Positions 18,316 to 27,703 are shown, counted from the first letter of the stretch. The stretch: 64,000 bases of DNA from an uncultured Veillonellaceae bacterium (GCA_900314825.1 OMWS01000007.1:1-64000); one strand, 5' to 3'. A program made the numbers and translations. Notes: generated from the letters alone by a model not told the origin.

Positions 18316-19432
18316 ACACGCATCCCTCTCGCCGTCCGCGAGCGCTCGCTGGATTGCCTGCCCGCCCTCGGCGCGGCTGGCCGAAAGCTACGAGAACAAA
18401 TCGAGCTCCTACGCCGAGGAAGGCACGAGCGCCCACGCGCTCTGCGCCTACAAGCTGGAGCACGCGCTCGGGCGCAGGGCGCGCGACCCGACGGAAGACC
18501 TCACGTTTTACGACGAGGAAATGGAGACGTGCGCAGAGGACTATGCCGCGTACGTGCTCCAGCTGGTTGAAGAAGCGAAAGCGACCTGCCGCGACCCGCT
18601 CGTGCTCGTCGAGGAGCGTCTCGACTACAGCCGCGCCTGCGGCGTGCCGGATTCATTCGGCACAGGCGATTGCGTCATCGTCGCGGACGGGCGGCTGACG
18701 ATCGTTGATTTCAAATATGGCAAGGGCATCCCCGTCGACGCGACACACAACACGCAGCTCATGTGTTACGCGCTCGGAGCGCTCGATGCGTTCGATGGCA
18801 TTTACACCATCGACAACGTCCGCCTCGTCATCTACCAGCCGCGTCTCGAGAACATTAGTACCGACGAGTTCCCGAAAGCCGAGCTCATCGCCTGGGGCAG
18901 GGATGTCCTCGCGCCCCGCGCCAAGCAAGCGTATGCCGGCGAGGGCGAATTCCAAGCCGGCGACCATTGCCGCTTTTGCCCGGCGAAAGCCGACTGCCGC
19001 AAACGTGCCGAGTACAATCTGGAGCTTGCGAAGTACGACTTCGCCATGCCCGCGACGCTCGAAGATGACGAGATTGCGGCGCTCCTGCCGCGTCTCGATG
19101 ACTTCATCGCATGGGCGAACGACATCAAAGCATTCGCCCTGCAGAAAGCGCTCGACGGCACGCATTTTGACGGTTACAAGATTGTGGCCGGCCGCTCCGT
19201 GCGGAAATACACGGACGAAGCCGCCGTCGCAAAAGCCGTGCAGGCCGCGGGCTTCGACCCGTACGAGCGGAAGCTCCTCGGCATCACCGCCATGGGCAAA
19301 TTGCTCGGAAAGAAACGCATGGAAGACCTCCTCGGAGGCCTCATGATAAAGCCGCCCGGCAAGCCGACGCTCGTCCCCGATTCGGACAAGCGCCGTGCCA
19401 TCGACGTGGCAGCAGAAGATTTCAAACGTTGA
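18305..19432 (+). CDS. DUF2800 family RecB/Cas4-like nuclease
   Basis: The 375-residue protein resembles DUF2800 phage proteins of the PD-(D/E)XK superfamily. It has an N-terminal SPSASARWIACPPSARL segment, a central nuclease core with IVDFKYGKG, and a C-terminal cysteine cluster CRFCPAKADCRKRA typical of Cas4/AddB-like Fe-S or zinc sites. It likely processes DNA ends in replication or recombination together with the DUF2815 protein encoded 17 bp downstream. Confidence 0.85.
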   Translation: MARKHASLSPSASARWIACPPSARLAESYENKSSSYAEEGTSAHALCAYKLEHALGRRARDPTEDLTFYDEEMETCAEDYAAYVLQLVEEAKATCRDPLVLVEERLDYSRACGVPDSFGTGDCVIVADGRLTIVDFKYGKGIPVDATHNTQLMCYALGALDAFDGIYTIDNVRLVIYQPRLENISTDEFPKAELIAWGRDVLAPRAKQAYAGEGEFQAGDHCRFCPAKADCRKRAEYNLELAKYDFAMPATLEDDEIAALLPRLDDFIAWANDIKAFALQKALDGTHFDGYKIVAGRSVRKYTDEAAVAKAVQAAGFDPYERKLLGITAMGKLLGKKRMEDLLGGLMIKPPGKPTLVPDSDKRRAIDVAAEDFKR

Positions 19433-19449
19433 GTTAAAGGAGAAAAATC

Positions 19450-20001
19450 ATGTCAGTCAATACCAAAGTGATTACCGGTGTCAACACGCGCTGGAGCTAT
19501 GTCAGCGTCTTCCAGCCCAAGAGCATCAACGGCAGCACGCCGAAGTATTCGGTGAGCCTCATCATCCCGAAGGACGATAAGAAGACGCTCGCGGCCATCA
19601 ATGCCGCCATCAAGGCCGCGTACGACGAGGGCGCGGGCAAGCTCAAAGGCAGCTCCCGCTCCGTCCCCGCGCTCTCCGCGCTCAAGACGCCGCTGCGCGA
19701 CGGCGATGCCGAGCGCCCGGACGATCCCGCCTACGCCGGCAGCTACTTCATCAACGCGAACAGCACCCAGAAGCCGGGCATCGTCGACGGCAAGCTCCAG
19801 CACATCATCGACCCGGAAGAAGTCTACAGCGGCGTCTACGGCCGCGCGTCCATCTCGTTCTATGCTTACAACACGAACGGAAATCGCGGCATCGCCTGCT
19901 GGCTCAACAACCTCCAGAAGCTCAAGGACGGCGAGCCGCTCGGCGGTCATGCGCGTGCCGAAGCTGATTTCGCGGCAACGGACGAAGATTTCCTGAACTA
20001 A
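19450..20001 (+). CDS. DUF2815 family, likely phage ssDNA-binding protein
   Basis: The 183-residue protein starts MSVNTKVITGVNTRWSYVSV, with the VSLIIPKDDKKT strand and the SISFYAYNTNGNRGIACWLN segment typical of DUF2815. Family members are OB-fold-like and probably bind single-stranded DNA. It is located between the DUF2800 nuclease and DNA polymerase, the usual order. The ribosome site AAAGGAG is well placed. Confidence 0.85.
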   Translation: MSVNTKVITGVNTRWSYVSVFQPKSINGSTPKYSVSLIIPKDDKKTLAAINAAIKAAYDEGAGKLKGSSRSVPALSALKTPLRDGDAERPDDPAYAGSYFINANSTQKPGIVDGKLQHIIDPEEVYSGVYGRASISFYAYNTNGNRGIACWLNNLQKLKDGEPLGGHARAEADFAATDEDFLN

Positions 20002-20066
20002 GCAACCAATCACACCTCACAAGGGCGGCGGAGCGATCCGCTGCCTATTTTGCGTAGGAGGACGCG

Positions 20067-22049
20067 ATGAAAAAACTATCCATCGACATCGAAACCTATA
20101 GCGATGTTGACCTCACAAAGACCGGCGTGTATCGCTACGTCGAATCGCCGGCATTCGAGATTCTGCTCTTCGGCGTAAGTGTCGACGGCGGGCCGGTGCG
20201 CGTCTACGACCTCGCGTGTGGCGAGTGCCTGCCGGACGAAATCGTGAACGCGCTCGTCAACGATACCGTGCTCAAATGGGCGTACAACGCGAGCTTCGAG
20301 CGCATCTGTATCTCACGTTGGATTCGCAAAGCGCATCCAGCGGCATTCCGTCACTACGCCCCGCTCGGCGATGCCGTTGGGGATTACCTCAATCCTGCCA
20401 GCTGGCGCTGCTCCCGCATCTGGGGTGCGACGCTCGGGCTGCCGCTCTCGCTGAAAGGCATCGGCGCGGTGCTGAATCTTGACGAACAGAAAATGACGGA
20501 AGGCGCGGCGCTCATCCGTTATTTCTGTATGCCATGCAAGCCGACGAAAGCGAACGGCATGCGGACACGAAACTTGCCGTGGCAGTCGCAGGAGAAATGG
20601 GCACTATTCAAGACATACAACCAGCGCGACGTCGAAGTCGAACAGGCCATCCAACAGAAACTCGCAAAATTCCCTGTCCCCGACGCTATCTGGAAAGAAT
20701 ATGCGCTCGACCAGCAAATCAACGACCGTGGCATCCAGATTGACCGCACGCTCGTGAAGCAAGCCATCGCCCTCGACGAACGTGCGCGAGCGGCGCTGAT
20801 GGGACGCATGAAGTCCATCACGCACCTCGAAAATCCCAACTCCGTCGCGCAGATGAAAGAATGGCTTGCCGCGCAGAACGCACCGATGGAGAGCCTCGGC
20901 AAGAAGGAAGTCGAGCAGGCAATTCTGACCGCGAAAGAGCCGGTCAAGACCATCCTCGGCCTGCGGCTGCAAGCGGCGAAATCCTCCGTCAAGAAATACC
21001 AAGCGATGGCGGCGGCGGTCTGTGCCGACGGCCGGGCGCGGGGAATGTTCCAGTTCTACGGCGCGACGCGCACGGGCCGCTGGAGTGGTCGTATTATTCA
21101 ATTGCAGAATCTCCGGCGCAATAGTCTCCCCGACCTCGCAGAAGCGCGGGCGCTCGTCCGTGACGGGAACTTTGACGCGCTCGAACTGCTCTACGACTCC
21201 GTCCCCGAAGTGCTCTCCCAGCTCGTCCGCACGGCGTTCGTGCCGCGCCACGGCTGCAAATTCATCGTCGCGGATTTTTCTGCGATTGAAGCTCGCGTGC
21301 TCTCGTATCTTGCAGGTGAAAGCTGGCGCATGAAAGTCTTCGCGGAGAACGGGGACATCTACTGCGCAGCGGCATTCCGCATGTTCGGCGTGCCGGTCGT
21401 GAAGCACGGCGTGAACGGCGAGCTGCGGCAGAAAGGCAAGATCGCGGAACTAGCCCTCGGCTACGGCGGCTCGGTCGGGGCGCTCAAAGCGATGGGCGCT
21501 TTGGATATGGGGCTTCAGGAATCCGAACTCCAGCCGCTCGTCGACGCTTGGCGCGAAGCGAATCCAAACATCGTCGCGTTCTGGTGGGCGGTCGATCGCG
21601 CCGTCAAGCAGGCCGTGAAAGAACGCCTCACGAGCTCGCTCGGCAGTCTGCGGTTCGCCTATCGCAGTGGCTTCCTGTTCATCACGCTCCCGAGCGGGCG
21701 CAAGCTCGCCTACGCGAAGCCGCAGATGGGAACGAACCGTTTCGGCGGCGAATCTGTGACATACGAGGGCATTGGTCTCACGAAAAAGTGGGAACGCCTC
21801 GAAAGCTACGGCCCGAAATTCGTCGAGAACATCGTCCAGGCCACGAGCCGCGACATCCTCATGTGCGCCATGCAGACGTTGCGCCGCGAGTGGATCTGCG
21901 CCCACGTCCACGACGAGCTCATCATCGAGTGCGAGAAGACCGCAAGCGTCGCTGACATTTGCGAGAAGATGGGTCGCACGCCGCCTTGGATGCCGGGGCT
22001 GCTGCTTCGCGCCGACGGCTACGAGTGCCCGTTTTATCAAAAAGATTGA
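20067..22049 (+). CDS. phage family A DNA polymerase
   Basis: The 660-residue protein combines an N-terminal DEDD 3'-5' exonuclease-like start (LSIDIETYSDVDLTKTG) with polymerase motif A (FIVADFSAIEARVLSYLAGE), a finger region with KGKIAELALGYGGSVGAL, and motif C HDELIIE near residue 617. It replicates the phage genome. Start ATG 20067 follows TAGGAGG. Length is normal for Firmicutes siphovirus polymerases, which lack a 5'-3' exonuclease. Confidence 0.93.
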   Translation: MKKLSIDIETYSDVDLTKTGVYRYVESPAFEILLFGVSVDGGPVRVYDLACGECLPDEIVNALVNDTVLKWAYNASFERICISRWIRKAHPAAFRHYAPLGDAVGDYLNPASWRCSRIWGATLGLPLSLKGIGAVLNLDEQKMTEGAALIRYFCMPCKPTKANGMRTRNLPWQSQEKWALFKTYNQRDVEVEQAIQQKLAKFPVPDAIWKEYALDQQINDRGIQIDRTLVKQAIALDERARAALMGRMKSITHLENPNSVAQMKEWLAAQNAPMESLGKKEVEQAILTAKEPVKTILGLRLQAAKSSVKKYQAMAAAVCADGRARGMFQFYGATRTGRWSGRIIQLQNLRRNSLPDLAEARALVRDGNFDALELLYDSVPEVLSQLVRTAFVPRHGCKFIVADFSAIEARVLSYLAGESWRMKVFAENGDIYCAAAFRMFGVPVVKHGVNGELRQKGKIAELALGYGGSVGALKAMGALDMGLQESELQPLVDAWREANPNIVAFWWAVDRAVKQAVKERLTSSLGSLRFAYRSGFLFITLPSGRKLAYAKPQMGTNRFGGESVTYEGIGLTKKWERLESYGPKFVENIVQATSRDILMCAMQTLRREWICAHVHDELIIECEKTASVADICEKMGRTPPWMPGLLLRADGYECPFYQKD

Positions 22050-22111
22050 CCAGCGTGTCCCATTTCACCTCCTGCCACGGCTATATGGTAGGAGGTGATT
22101 TTTTTGTAGCA

Positions 22112-22173
22112 ATTTTTTTCGTGCGGGGTACTGAAACGCCGTGCTCATGTCCGTTTCCCTATAGAAAGGGCAA
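22112..22173 (+). ncRNA. two-hairpin intergenic motif, copy 2
   Basis: GCGGGGTACTGAAACG...CGTTTC at 22123-22157 is followed by CCCTATAGAAAGGG. It matches copy 1 in order and spacing, although the inner part of the first stem is degraded to CCGTGCTCATGTC. It lies between the polymerase and the small zinc protein gene. Confidence 0.5.
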
Positions 22174-22205
22174 TGTTTACTGGTCAATGGAAAGGAGAAC
22201 GCAAG

Positions 22206-22421
22206 ATGTTCTATGCCAAGGAAAAGCTCGGCGAGAGCGCGGAGCTCGCGGTCGAGCTCACGGAAGAGAACGTGTACTGCAAATGCCCCGTGTGCGGGCG
22301 GGAGGTGCCGGTCGACCTCGCGGCGGTGTTCGCGGACGGCGAAGGCGACCTCGTGAGCACGGCGGTGCTCTGTGCGCACTGCACGGCGGAGGTCATGGGA
22401 GGGAAAACAGATGAAGTATAA
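22206..22421 (+). CDS. small zinc-ribbon phage protein
   Basis: A 71-residue protein with paired cysteines CKCPVC and CAHC, suggesting one zinc site. ATG 22206 follows AAAGGAG, so the in-frame ATG at 22173 is rejected. The 3' end overlaps the next gene by 11 bp. Function unknown; part of the replication module. Confidence 0.7.
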   Translation: MFYAKEKLGESAELAVELTEENVYCKCPVCGREVPVDLAAVFADGEGDLVSTAVLCAHCTAEVMGGKTDEV

Positions 22422-22812
22422 CGACGAGGGCTATCTCGATCTCACGCCTTACGAGGCGCTGAAGAACGTGGAGGCGGCGCAGCGCAGGTATCGCCCGCTG
22501 GTGTATATCTGTTCGCCCTATGCGGGGGACACGGAGAAACACACGGCGGCAGCGGTGCGTTTCTGCCGGTTCGCGTTCAAGGCCGGCTGCATCCCGATTG
22601 CGCCGCATATCTACTTTCCGCAGTTCGTGGACGAAGCGACGGAGCGGGGCGATGCGCTGTTCATGGGGAATGTGCTGCTCACGAAGTGCATGGAGCTCTG
22701 GGTGTTCGGGGACGAGATTTCGAGCGGTATGGAAATGGAAATCGCATACGCGAAGCGGAAGGGCAAGCCTGTCCGCTATTTCGATACGAATTGCACGGAG
22801 GTGTTCCCATGA
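22411..22812 (+). CDS. DUF4406-type nucleoside deoxyribosyltransferase-like protein
   Basis: The 133-residue protein contains LVYICSPYAGDTEKH near residue 30 and a C-terminal SSGMEMEIAYAKRKGKPV helix. These match the DUF4406/nucleoside 2-deoxyribosyltransferase-like fold (nucleotide-binding Rossmann-like). A role in nucleotide handling is likely but substrates are unknown. It overlaps its neighbours at both ends, including ATGA with the primase. Confidence 0.75.
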   Translation: MKYNDEGYLDLTPYEALKNVEAAQRRYRPLVYICSPYAGDTEKHTAAAVRFCRFAFKAGCIPIAPHIYFPQFVDEATERGDALFMGNVLLTKCMELWVFGDEISSGMEMEIAYAKRKGKPVRYFDTNCTEVFP

Positions 22813-25043
22813 AGATGACGCTATACACGGCGAATTGCACGGGGCAGGAAACGAACTGCTACTATCCCGACGAGCGCGTGATTGAGAGTCCGGAGGACTT
22901 GATGGCGGCGGTGCGCATGGACCACGTCGGCGCGGCGTACAAAGACCACTACCGCAGCAAGCAGAATTTCCTCTGGTCGGACGTGGCCGTCCTGGACGTG
23001 GACAATGACGGCTCGGACGATGCAGCGGACTGGATGACCGAGGAGCGCTTGAAAGAAACGTTCGAGGGCATCACTTTCGCCGCCGTTTCGTCGCGCAACC
23101 ACATGAAAGAAAAGAATGGTCGCGCCGCCCGCCCCAAGTATCATGTGCTGTTCCCGATTCGCCGCATGGAGGACAAGGCGGCGTATGAGGGGCTCAAGAA
23201 AGACATTCATCGGCTGTTTCCGTTCTTCGACGGCAATGCGCTTGATGCCGCTCGTTTCCTCTATGGCAGCGAGGCCGCATCGGTGATTTGGCAGGAGGGC
23301 GAAACGACCATCGATGCGTTTGTCGCGTTCCAGAAAGAGCGCCCGGCTATCCCGCAGGGGCAGCGCAACACGACACTTTCGCATTTCGCCGGGCGCATCG
23401 TGAAGCGCTATGGCGTGACGGAGCGGGCGCATGCGGCGTTCCTCGAAGAAGCGGAAAAATGCGACCCGCCGCTTGAGGATGCCGAGCTTGAAACCATTTG
23501 GAAGAGCGCCGTCCGCTTCGGGAAAAAGGTGGCTGCAGAGCCGGGCTATGTTGCGCCCGAGGAATATGAAGCGGCAAATGCGCTCATTCCCGATGATTTT
23601 TCAGACGTCGGCGAGGCGGACACGCTGGCACGGGTGTATGGCGGGGAACTCCGCTACACGGATGGCACGGACTTCATCCGCTACACGGGCGTGTATTGGG
23701 AAGAGTCTCGGCAGGCGGGCATGGCGGTGCATCTGGAGCTCTTGAAGCGCCAGCTGGCCGATGCGCGGAAGCGCGTCAAGGAGACCATGCAGGCGCTCCT
23801 CGCGGCGGGCGCGGACGGCGTAAAAGTCCAGAAGGGCGGGAAGACGGCAGAAAATGCCCTCACGGATGATGCCCAGCGGAAGCTCTATAACGAACACGCC
23901 ATGGCGCAGGCGTACCTCGCGTTCATCATGAAGCAGCGCGGGACGAATCACCTCACCGCCGTCCTGCGTGCCGTGCGCCCGATGGTCAGCATGAAGATTG
24001 CGGAGCTCGACAGCCATCCGTTTTTGCTGAACACGCCGAGCGGCACGTATGACCTGCGGCGCGGCATGGACGGCAAAAAGGAGCACGACCCGCAGGACTT
24101 CCTCACGAAATGCACGGCGGTCGATCCGGGGGACGCGGGCGCGGAGCTTTGGCAGGATGCGCTTCAATCCTTTTTCTGCGGAGACCCGGCGCTCATCGCC
24201 TACGCGCAGCGCATCGCGGGGCTCGCGGCCATCGGCAAGGTGTATGTTGAAGCGCTCATCATCGCGTACGGCAGCGGGCGGAACGGCAAATCGACGTACT
24301 GGAACGCGCAGGCGAAAGTCCTCGGCAGCTACGCCGGCACGATGTCCGCCGACGCTCTGACCTCCCGCTGCCCGCGCAACGTCAAGCCCGAGATGGCAGA
24401 ACTGAAGGGCAAGCGCATGGTCATCGCCGCCGAGACGGAAGAAGGGATGCGGCTCTCGACCTCGGTGCTGAAGCAGCTGGCATCGACCGACCCGGTCAGC
24501 GCGGAAAAGAAATACAAAGACCCGTTCCATTTCGAGCCGACGCACACGCTGATTCTTTTCACGAACCACCTGCCGCGTGTCGGCGCGATGGATGACGGCA
24601 CATGGCGGCGGCTCATCGTCATCCCGTTCCACGCGACGTTCCAAGGGATGTCAGACATCAAGAACTACGGCGCTCATCTCGTCGAGCACGCTGGCCCGGC
24701 CATCCTGAAGTGGATGATCGAGGGCGCACGCCTCGTGATTGCGGAAAAGTTCAATCTCGTCCAGCCGGAAGTCGTGCAGGATGCCATCAGCGCGTACCGC
24801 GAGGAAAACAACTGGTTCGAGCACTTCGTGGACGATTGTTGCGTGACGGGCGAGGGGCTCGAAGAGCATTCGGGGGAGCTCTTGGCACGGTATCGCAACT
24901 ACTGCCTTCAGACGGGCGAATATCCGCGCAGCACGACGGACTTCTACGCCGCCATCGAGCGCGCAGGCTTCCTGCGGTGCCACCGGCGTGACGGTCGATA
25001 TGTGCTTGGCATCCAGCTGAAACCCAGTGATTTCGGGGCTTGA
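22809..25043 (+). CDS. phage primase/SF3 helicase (D5 type)
   Basis: The 744-residue replication protein has an N-terminal primase-like part (LDVDNDGSDDAADW with AARPKYHVLFPI) and a PriCT-like linker. A C-terminal D5/P4 superfamily 3 helicase carries Walker A AYGSGRNGKSTYW around residue 490 and the TNHLPRVGAMDDGTWRR sensor region. It primes and unwinds phage DNA together with the family A polymerase. It starts at ATGA overlapping the preceding stop. A repeat-rich candidate origin follows. Confidence 0.9.
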   Translation: MKMTLYTANCTGQETNCYYPDERVIESPEDLMAAVRMDHVGAAYKDHYRSKQNFLWSDVAVLDVDNDGSDDAADWMTEERLKETFEGITFAAVSSRNHMKEKNGRAARPKYHVLFPIRRMEDKAAYEGLKKDIHRLFPFFDGNALDAARFLYGSEAASVIWQEGETTIDAFVAFQKERPAIPQGQRNTTLSHFAGRIVKRYGVTERAHAAFLEEAEKCDPPLEDAELETIWKSAVRFGKKVAAEPGYVAPEEYEAANALIPDDFSDVGEADTLARVYGGELRYTDGTDFIRYTGVYWEESRQAGMAVHLELLKRQLADARKRVKETMQALLAAGADGVKVQKGGKTAENALTDDAQRKLYNEHAMAQAYLAFIMKQRGTNHLTAVLRAVRPMVSMKIAELDSHPFLLNTPSGTYDLRRGMDGKKEHDPQDFLTKCTAVDPGDAGAELWQDALQSFFCGDPALIAYAQRIAGLAAIGKVYVEALIIAYGSGRNGKSTYWNAQAKVLGSYAGTMSADALTSRCPRNVKPEMAELKGKRMVIAAETEEGMRLSTSVLKQLASTDPVSAEKKYKDPFHFEPTHTLILFTNHLPRVGAMDDGTWRRLIVIPFHATFQGMSDIKNYGAHLVEHAGPAILKWMIEGARLVIAEKFNLVQPEVVQDAISAYREENNWFEHFVDDCCVTGEGLEEHSGELLARYRNYCLQTGEYPRSTTDFYAAIERAGFLRCHRRDGRYVLGIQLKPSDFGA

Positions 25044-25045
25044 CG

Positions 25046-25225
25046 GGCCGTGTGACGTGTGTGACGGTCATTTCTCCGAACACATTTCTTTATATAGGTG
25101 TTTTTACAAACCTCTTCATGAAAGCAAATGATAGAAAATGACCGTCACAACTGACACGGCTAGATGGGACAAGGGTTTGCGAGACCTCTCTGTGACACCG
25201 AGACCGTCACAGAGACCGACACGGA
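25046..25225 (+). repeat. GTGAC-rich repeats with a 14-bp inverted pair (possible origin or operator)
   Basis: TGTGACGGTCATTT at 25060-25073 is exactly complementary to AAATGACCGTCACA at 25136-25149, with an A/T-rich spacer between. Further GTGAC, TGTGACA and ACCGTCACA copies lie at 25051-25056 and 25190-25212. There is no gene in this 200-bp gap after the primase. An initiator-binding origin or a repressor site would fit. Confidence 0.5.
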
Positions 25226-25244
25226 AAGGAGAAACGGAAAAGCG

Positions 25245-25538
25245 ATGAACACCATAAGTGAAAAGAGAATCGAGCAAGCGCTCGTGACGGAAACGCGCAA
25301 GGCTGGCGGCTTGGCGCTGAAGTTCGTCTCGCCGGGCTTCGCTGGCGTTCCTGACCGCATCGTCCTGATGGACGGCGGGCGGGTCGCGTTCGTTGAAGTG
25401 AAAGCGCCGGGGAAGCGTCCGCGAGCATTGCAGCGTTCGCGCCACGCGCTCTTGCGGCGGATGGGATTCCGTGTGTTCGTGCTGGATGCGATGGAGCAGA
25501 TTCCGCGCATCCTCGCTGCGGTGAAAGGAGAATCTTGA
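25245..25538 (+). CDS. VRR-NUC domain nuclease
   Basis: A 97-residue stand-alone VRR-NUC protein: FVSPGFAGVPDRIVLMDGGR followed by VAFVEVKAPG gives the PD...ExK catalytic core. Such enzymes act on branched or end-containing DNA in phage replication or packaging. ATG 25245 follows AAAGGAG; earlier in-frame codons lie in the repeat region. The stop overlaps the next start (TGATG). Confidence 0.9.
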   Translation: MNTISEKRIEQALVTETRKAGGLALKFVSPGFAGVPDRIVLMDGGRVAFVEVKAPGKRPRALQRSRHALLRRMGFRVFVLDAMEQIPRILAAVKGES

Positions 25539-26893
25539 TGAAATACATCCCGCATGATTATCAGACGTTCGCGACGCAATACATCGAGGAACATCCCGTC
25601 GCGGCTGTGTTTTTGGACATGGGCTTGGGCAAAACATCGATTACCTTGACCGCCATCTCGCACCTCCTTGCAGCGGGTACGGTGAAGAAAGTCCTCGTCG
25701 TTGCTCCGTTGCGCGTGGCGCAAGCGACGTGGCCGGACGAGATTGCGAAGTGGGATCACCTCGCATCGCTTTCGTTTGCCGTCGCGGTCGGCACGCCAAA
25801 GGTGCGCGAGGCGGCGCTACGGCAGAACGCATCGGTCACCATCATCAATCGCGAGAACATCGAGTGGCTCGTGAAGAAGCTCGGCAGCGCGTGGGATTAC
25901 GATATGGTCGTGATTGACGAGCTCTCGTCGTTCAAGAGCTGGCGGGCGAAGCGGACGCGGGCGCTGCTGGCTGTGCGTCCGCGCGTCCGCCGCATCGTCG
26001 GCTTGACGGGAACGCCGAGTCCGAACGGGCTGATGGATCTCTTCGCGGAGTTCCGCATCCTCGACATGGGAGCGCGGCTCGGACGGTTCATCGGGCAGTA
26101 CCGCGCCGCCTACTTCACGCCGGATAAGCGCAATGGGGACATCATCTACTCGTACAAGCCGCTGCCAGGCGCGGAGCAGCGCATCTACCAGCGCATCGAG
26201 GACATCACGATTTCCATGAGTGCGGCAGACCACCTGCCGATGCCCGCGTTCGTCTCGACGGAACACGCCGTGCGGCTCAGCGAGAAGGAGCGCAGGAGCT
26301 ATGACCGCTTCTGCCACGACCTCGTGCTGGAGCTCACAGGCGGCGAGGTCACGGCGGGGAATGCTGCCGTCCTTGCGGGCAAGCTCGTGCAACTCGCGAA
26401 TGGTGCGGTCTATACGGATGCAGGTACCATCGCAAAGATACACGACCGAAAGCTCGATGCTTTGGAAGACATCATCGAGGGCATGAACGGCAAGCCGCTT
26501 CTCGTGGCGTACTGGTTCAAGCATGACCTTGAACGCATCGAGAAACGGCTGGTCGAGCGTCATATCCTGTTTGAGGAAATCAAGAGCGCAGAGAGCATCG
26601 TAAAGTGGAATCGCGGAGAGATCGCGGTCGGCCTCATCCATCCCGCCTCGGCGGGGCATGGCTTGAATCTCCAGGCGGGCGGCAGCACGCTGGCGTGGTT
26701 CGGCCTGTGCTGGTCGTTGGAACTGTACCAGCAGATGAACGCCCGCCTGTATCGGCAAGGCCAGCAACACACCGTGGTCGTGACGCACATCGTCACGGAG
26801 GACACGATTGACGAGCACATTCTGCAAGCGTTGAAACAGAAGAACAAGACGCAGGCCGCATTGATTTCGGCGGTAAAGGCGGTGATTGCATGA
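25538..26893 (+). CDS. SNF2-family DEAD/DEAH helicase
   Basis: The 451-residue protein has Walker A DMGLGKTSITL at about residue 30, DEAH-like VVIDELSSFK, GLTGTPSPNGL (motif III), and C-terminal motif VI around YQQMNARLYRQGQ. It is a phage SNF2-type ATPase that moves along duplex DNA, typically encoded beside VRR-NUC in this phage group. Coupled by TGATG to the preceding gene and ATGA to the next. Confidence 0.9.
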   Translation: MKYIPHDYQTFATQYIEEHPVAAVFLDMGLGKTSITLTAISHLLAAGTVKKVLVVAPLRVAQATWPDEIAKWDHLASLSFAVAVGTPKVREAALRQNASVTIINRENIEWLVKKLGSAWDYDMVVIDELSSFKSWRAKRTRALLAVRPRVRRIVGLTGTPSPNGLMDLFAEFRILDMGARLGRFIGQYRAAYFTPDKRNGDIIYSYKPLPGAEQRIYQRIEDITISMSAADHLPMPAFVSTEHAVRLSEKERRSYDRFCHDLVLELTGGEVTAGNAAVLAGKLVQLANGAVYTDAGTIAKIHDRKLDALEDIIEGMNGKPLLVAYWFKHDLERIEKRLVERHILFEEIKSAESIVKWNRGEIAVGLIHPASAGHGLNLQAGGSTLAWFGLCWSLELYQQMNARLYRQGQQHTVVVTHIVTEDTIDEHILQALKQKNKTQAALISAVKAVIA

Positions 26894-27108
26894 GTGGATA
26901 CGAGGCGTTGGCGAACGCTGTCATCTTGCAGGCCGTGCGGGATTGGCGCGACGCTTGCCGTATTTTGAAGTCGTATCCGGAGAATTTTTCGGAGGAGCAG
27001 AAGCGGAAAGCCGTCGAGCGGTTCTTCCGTTCGGACTGGTTCGGCATCCTGACGGACGTGGACGGGCGGCTGCTGCTTCGGAAATTGCAGGAGGAACAGG
27101 CATCATGA
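26890..27108 (+). CDS. small phage protein
   Basis: A 72-residue protein with a central helix-rich segment (AVRDWRDACRILKSYP) and an SDWFGILTDVDGRLLLRKLQ end. Overlapping starts and stops on both sides make it a genuine operon member. No known domain. In similar phages a gene like this lies between the helicase and the late regulator. Confidence 0.7.
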   Translation: MSGYEALANAVILQAVRDWRDACRILKSYPENFSEEQKRKAVERFFRSDWFGILTDVDGRLLLRKLQEEQAS

Positions 27109-27557
27109 TTTCTTGGACGTACCTCAACAAGCGGAGCGCGGCCGCGAAAGCCATCCGCGACTATGACAGTATGCGCTTCATCATCGAGCACACGGACGAG
27201 GACATCCGCACGGCGTACCATGACCTCACGAGCCTCGGCTCGCCCTCGTTCGACGGCTTGCCGGGCGCGAAGGACCCGCAGGCTGCGGAGGAGCACGTCG
27301 CGGCGGGGCTCGACGAGATTGATACGATGCGCGAGCGCTACCGGCAAGCCGTCGAATACATGAAGTGGTTTCAGCCTGCGTGGGATGAGCTTGACGAGGA
27401 AGAGCGCTACGTGCTTACCGCTTTCTTCGGCAGCCGTTATGGGGACGGAGCTGCCGATCAAGTCGGGCGACACCTCTCCGTCGAACGCTCGACGGCGTAT
27501 CGAAAGAAAGACCACGCTCTCGACCATCTCGCGACATTGCTCTACGGTCGGCTGTGA
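27105..27557 (+). CDS. ArpU/RinA-like phage late transcription regulator
   Basis: The 150-residue protein ends with a sigma-4/HTH-like part: DEEERYVLTAFFGSRYGDGA, then VGRHLSVERSTAYRKKDHAL. Size and position, as the last early gene, fit the DUF1492/ArpU/RinA group that activates late operons. Directly downstream lie four TGGGA boxes at 11-bp intervals and a -10 element, which are its likely targets. Start ATG 27105 overlaps the preceding stop. Confidence 0.75.
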   Translation: MISWTYLNKRSAAAKAIRDYDSMRFIIEHTDEDIRTAYHDLTSLGSPSFDGLPGAKDPQAAEEHVAAGLDEIDTMRERYRQAVEYMKWFQPAWDELDEEERYVLTAFFGSRYGDGAADQVGRHLSVERSTAYRKKDHALDHLATLLYGRL

Positions 27558-27565
27558 GAAATTCG

Positions 27566-27686
27566 TGGGATTTTCGTGGGACATTTGCGGGATAATGTTG
27601 GGACGATTCAACGGAGTAGATGTGCTATACTGATAGCATGAACCATTGGGGAAAGGCCTCGGCGGAGCGATTCGCCGGGGCTTTTC
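27566..27686 (+). promoter_or_regulatory. candidate late control region: four TGGGA boxes, promoter, early terminator
   Basis: Boxes TGGGA, TGGGA, CGGGA and TGGGA start at 27566, 27577, 27588 and 27599, a period of exactly 11 bp that puts them on one DNA face. A -10 TATACT follows at 27626-27631 without a good -35, as expected for an activated promoter. A terminator hairpin GCCTCGGCG/CGCCGGGGC with TTTT at 27656-27685 would end the RNA after about 50 nt unless antitermination occurs. Confidence 0.6.
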
Positions 27687-27703
27687 GCGTGCGCGGATTT
27701 TTG

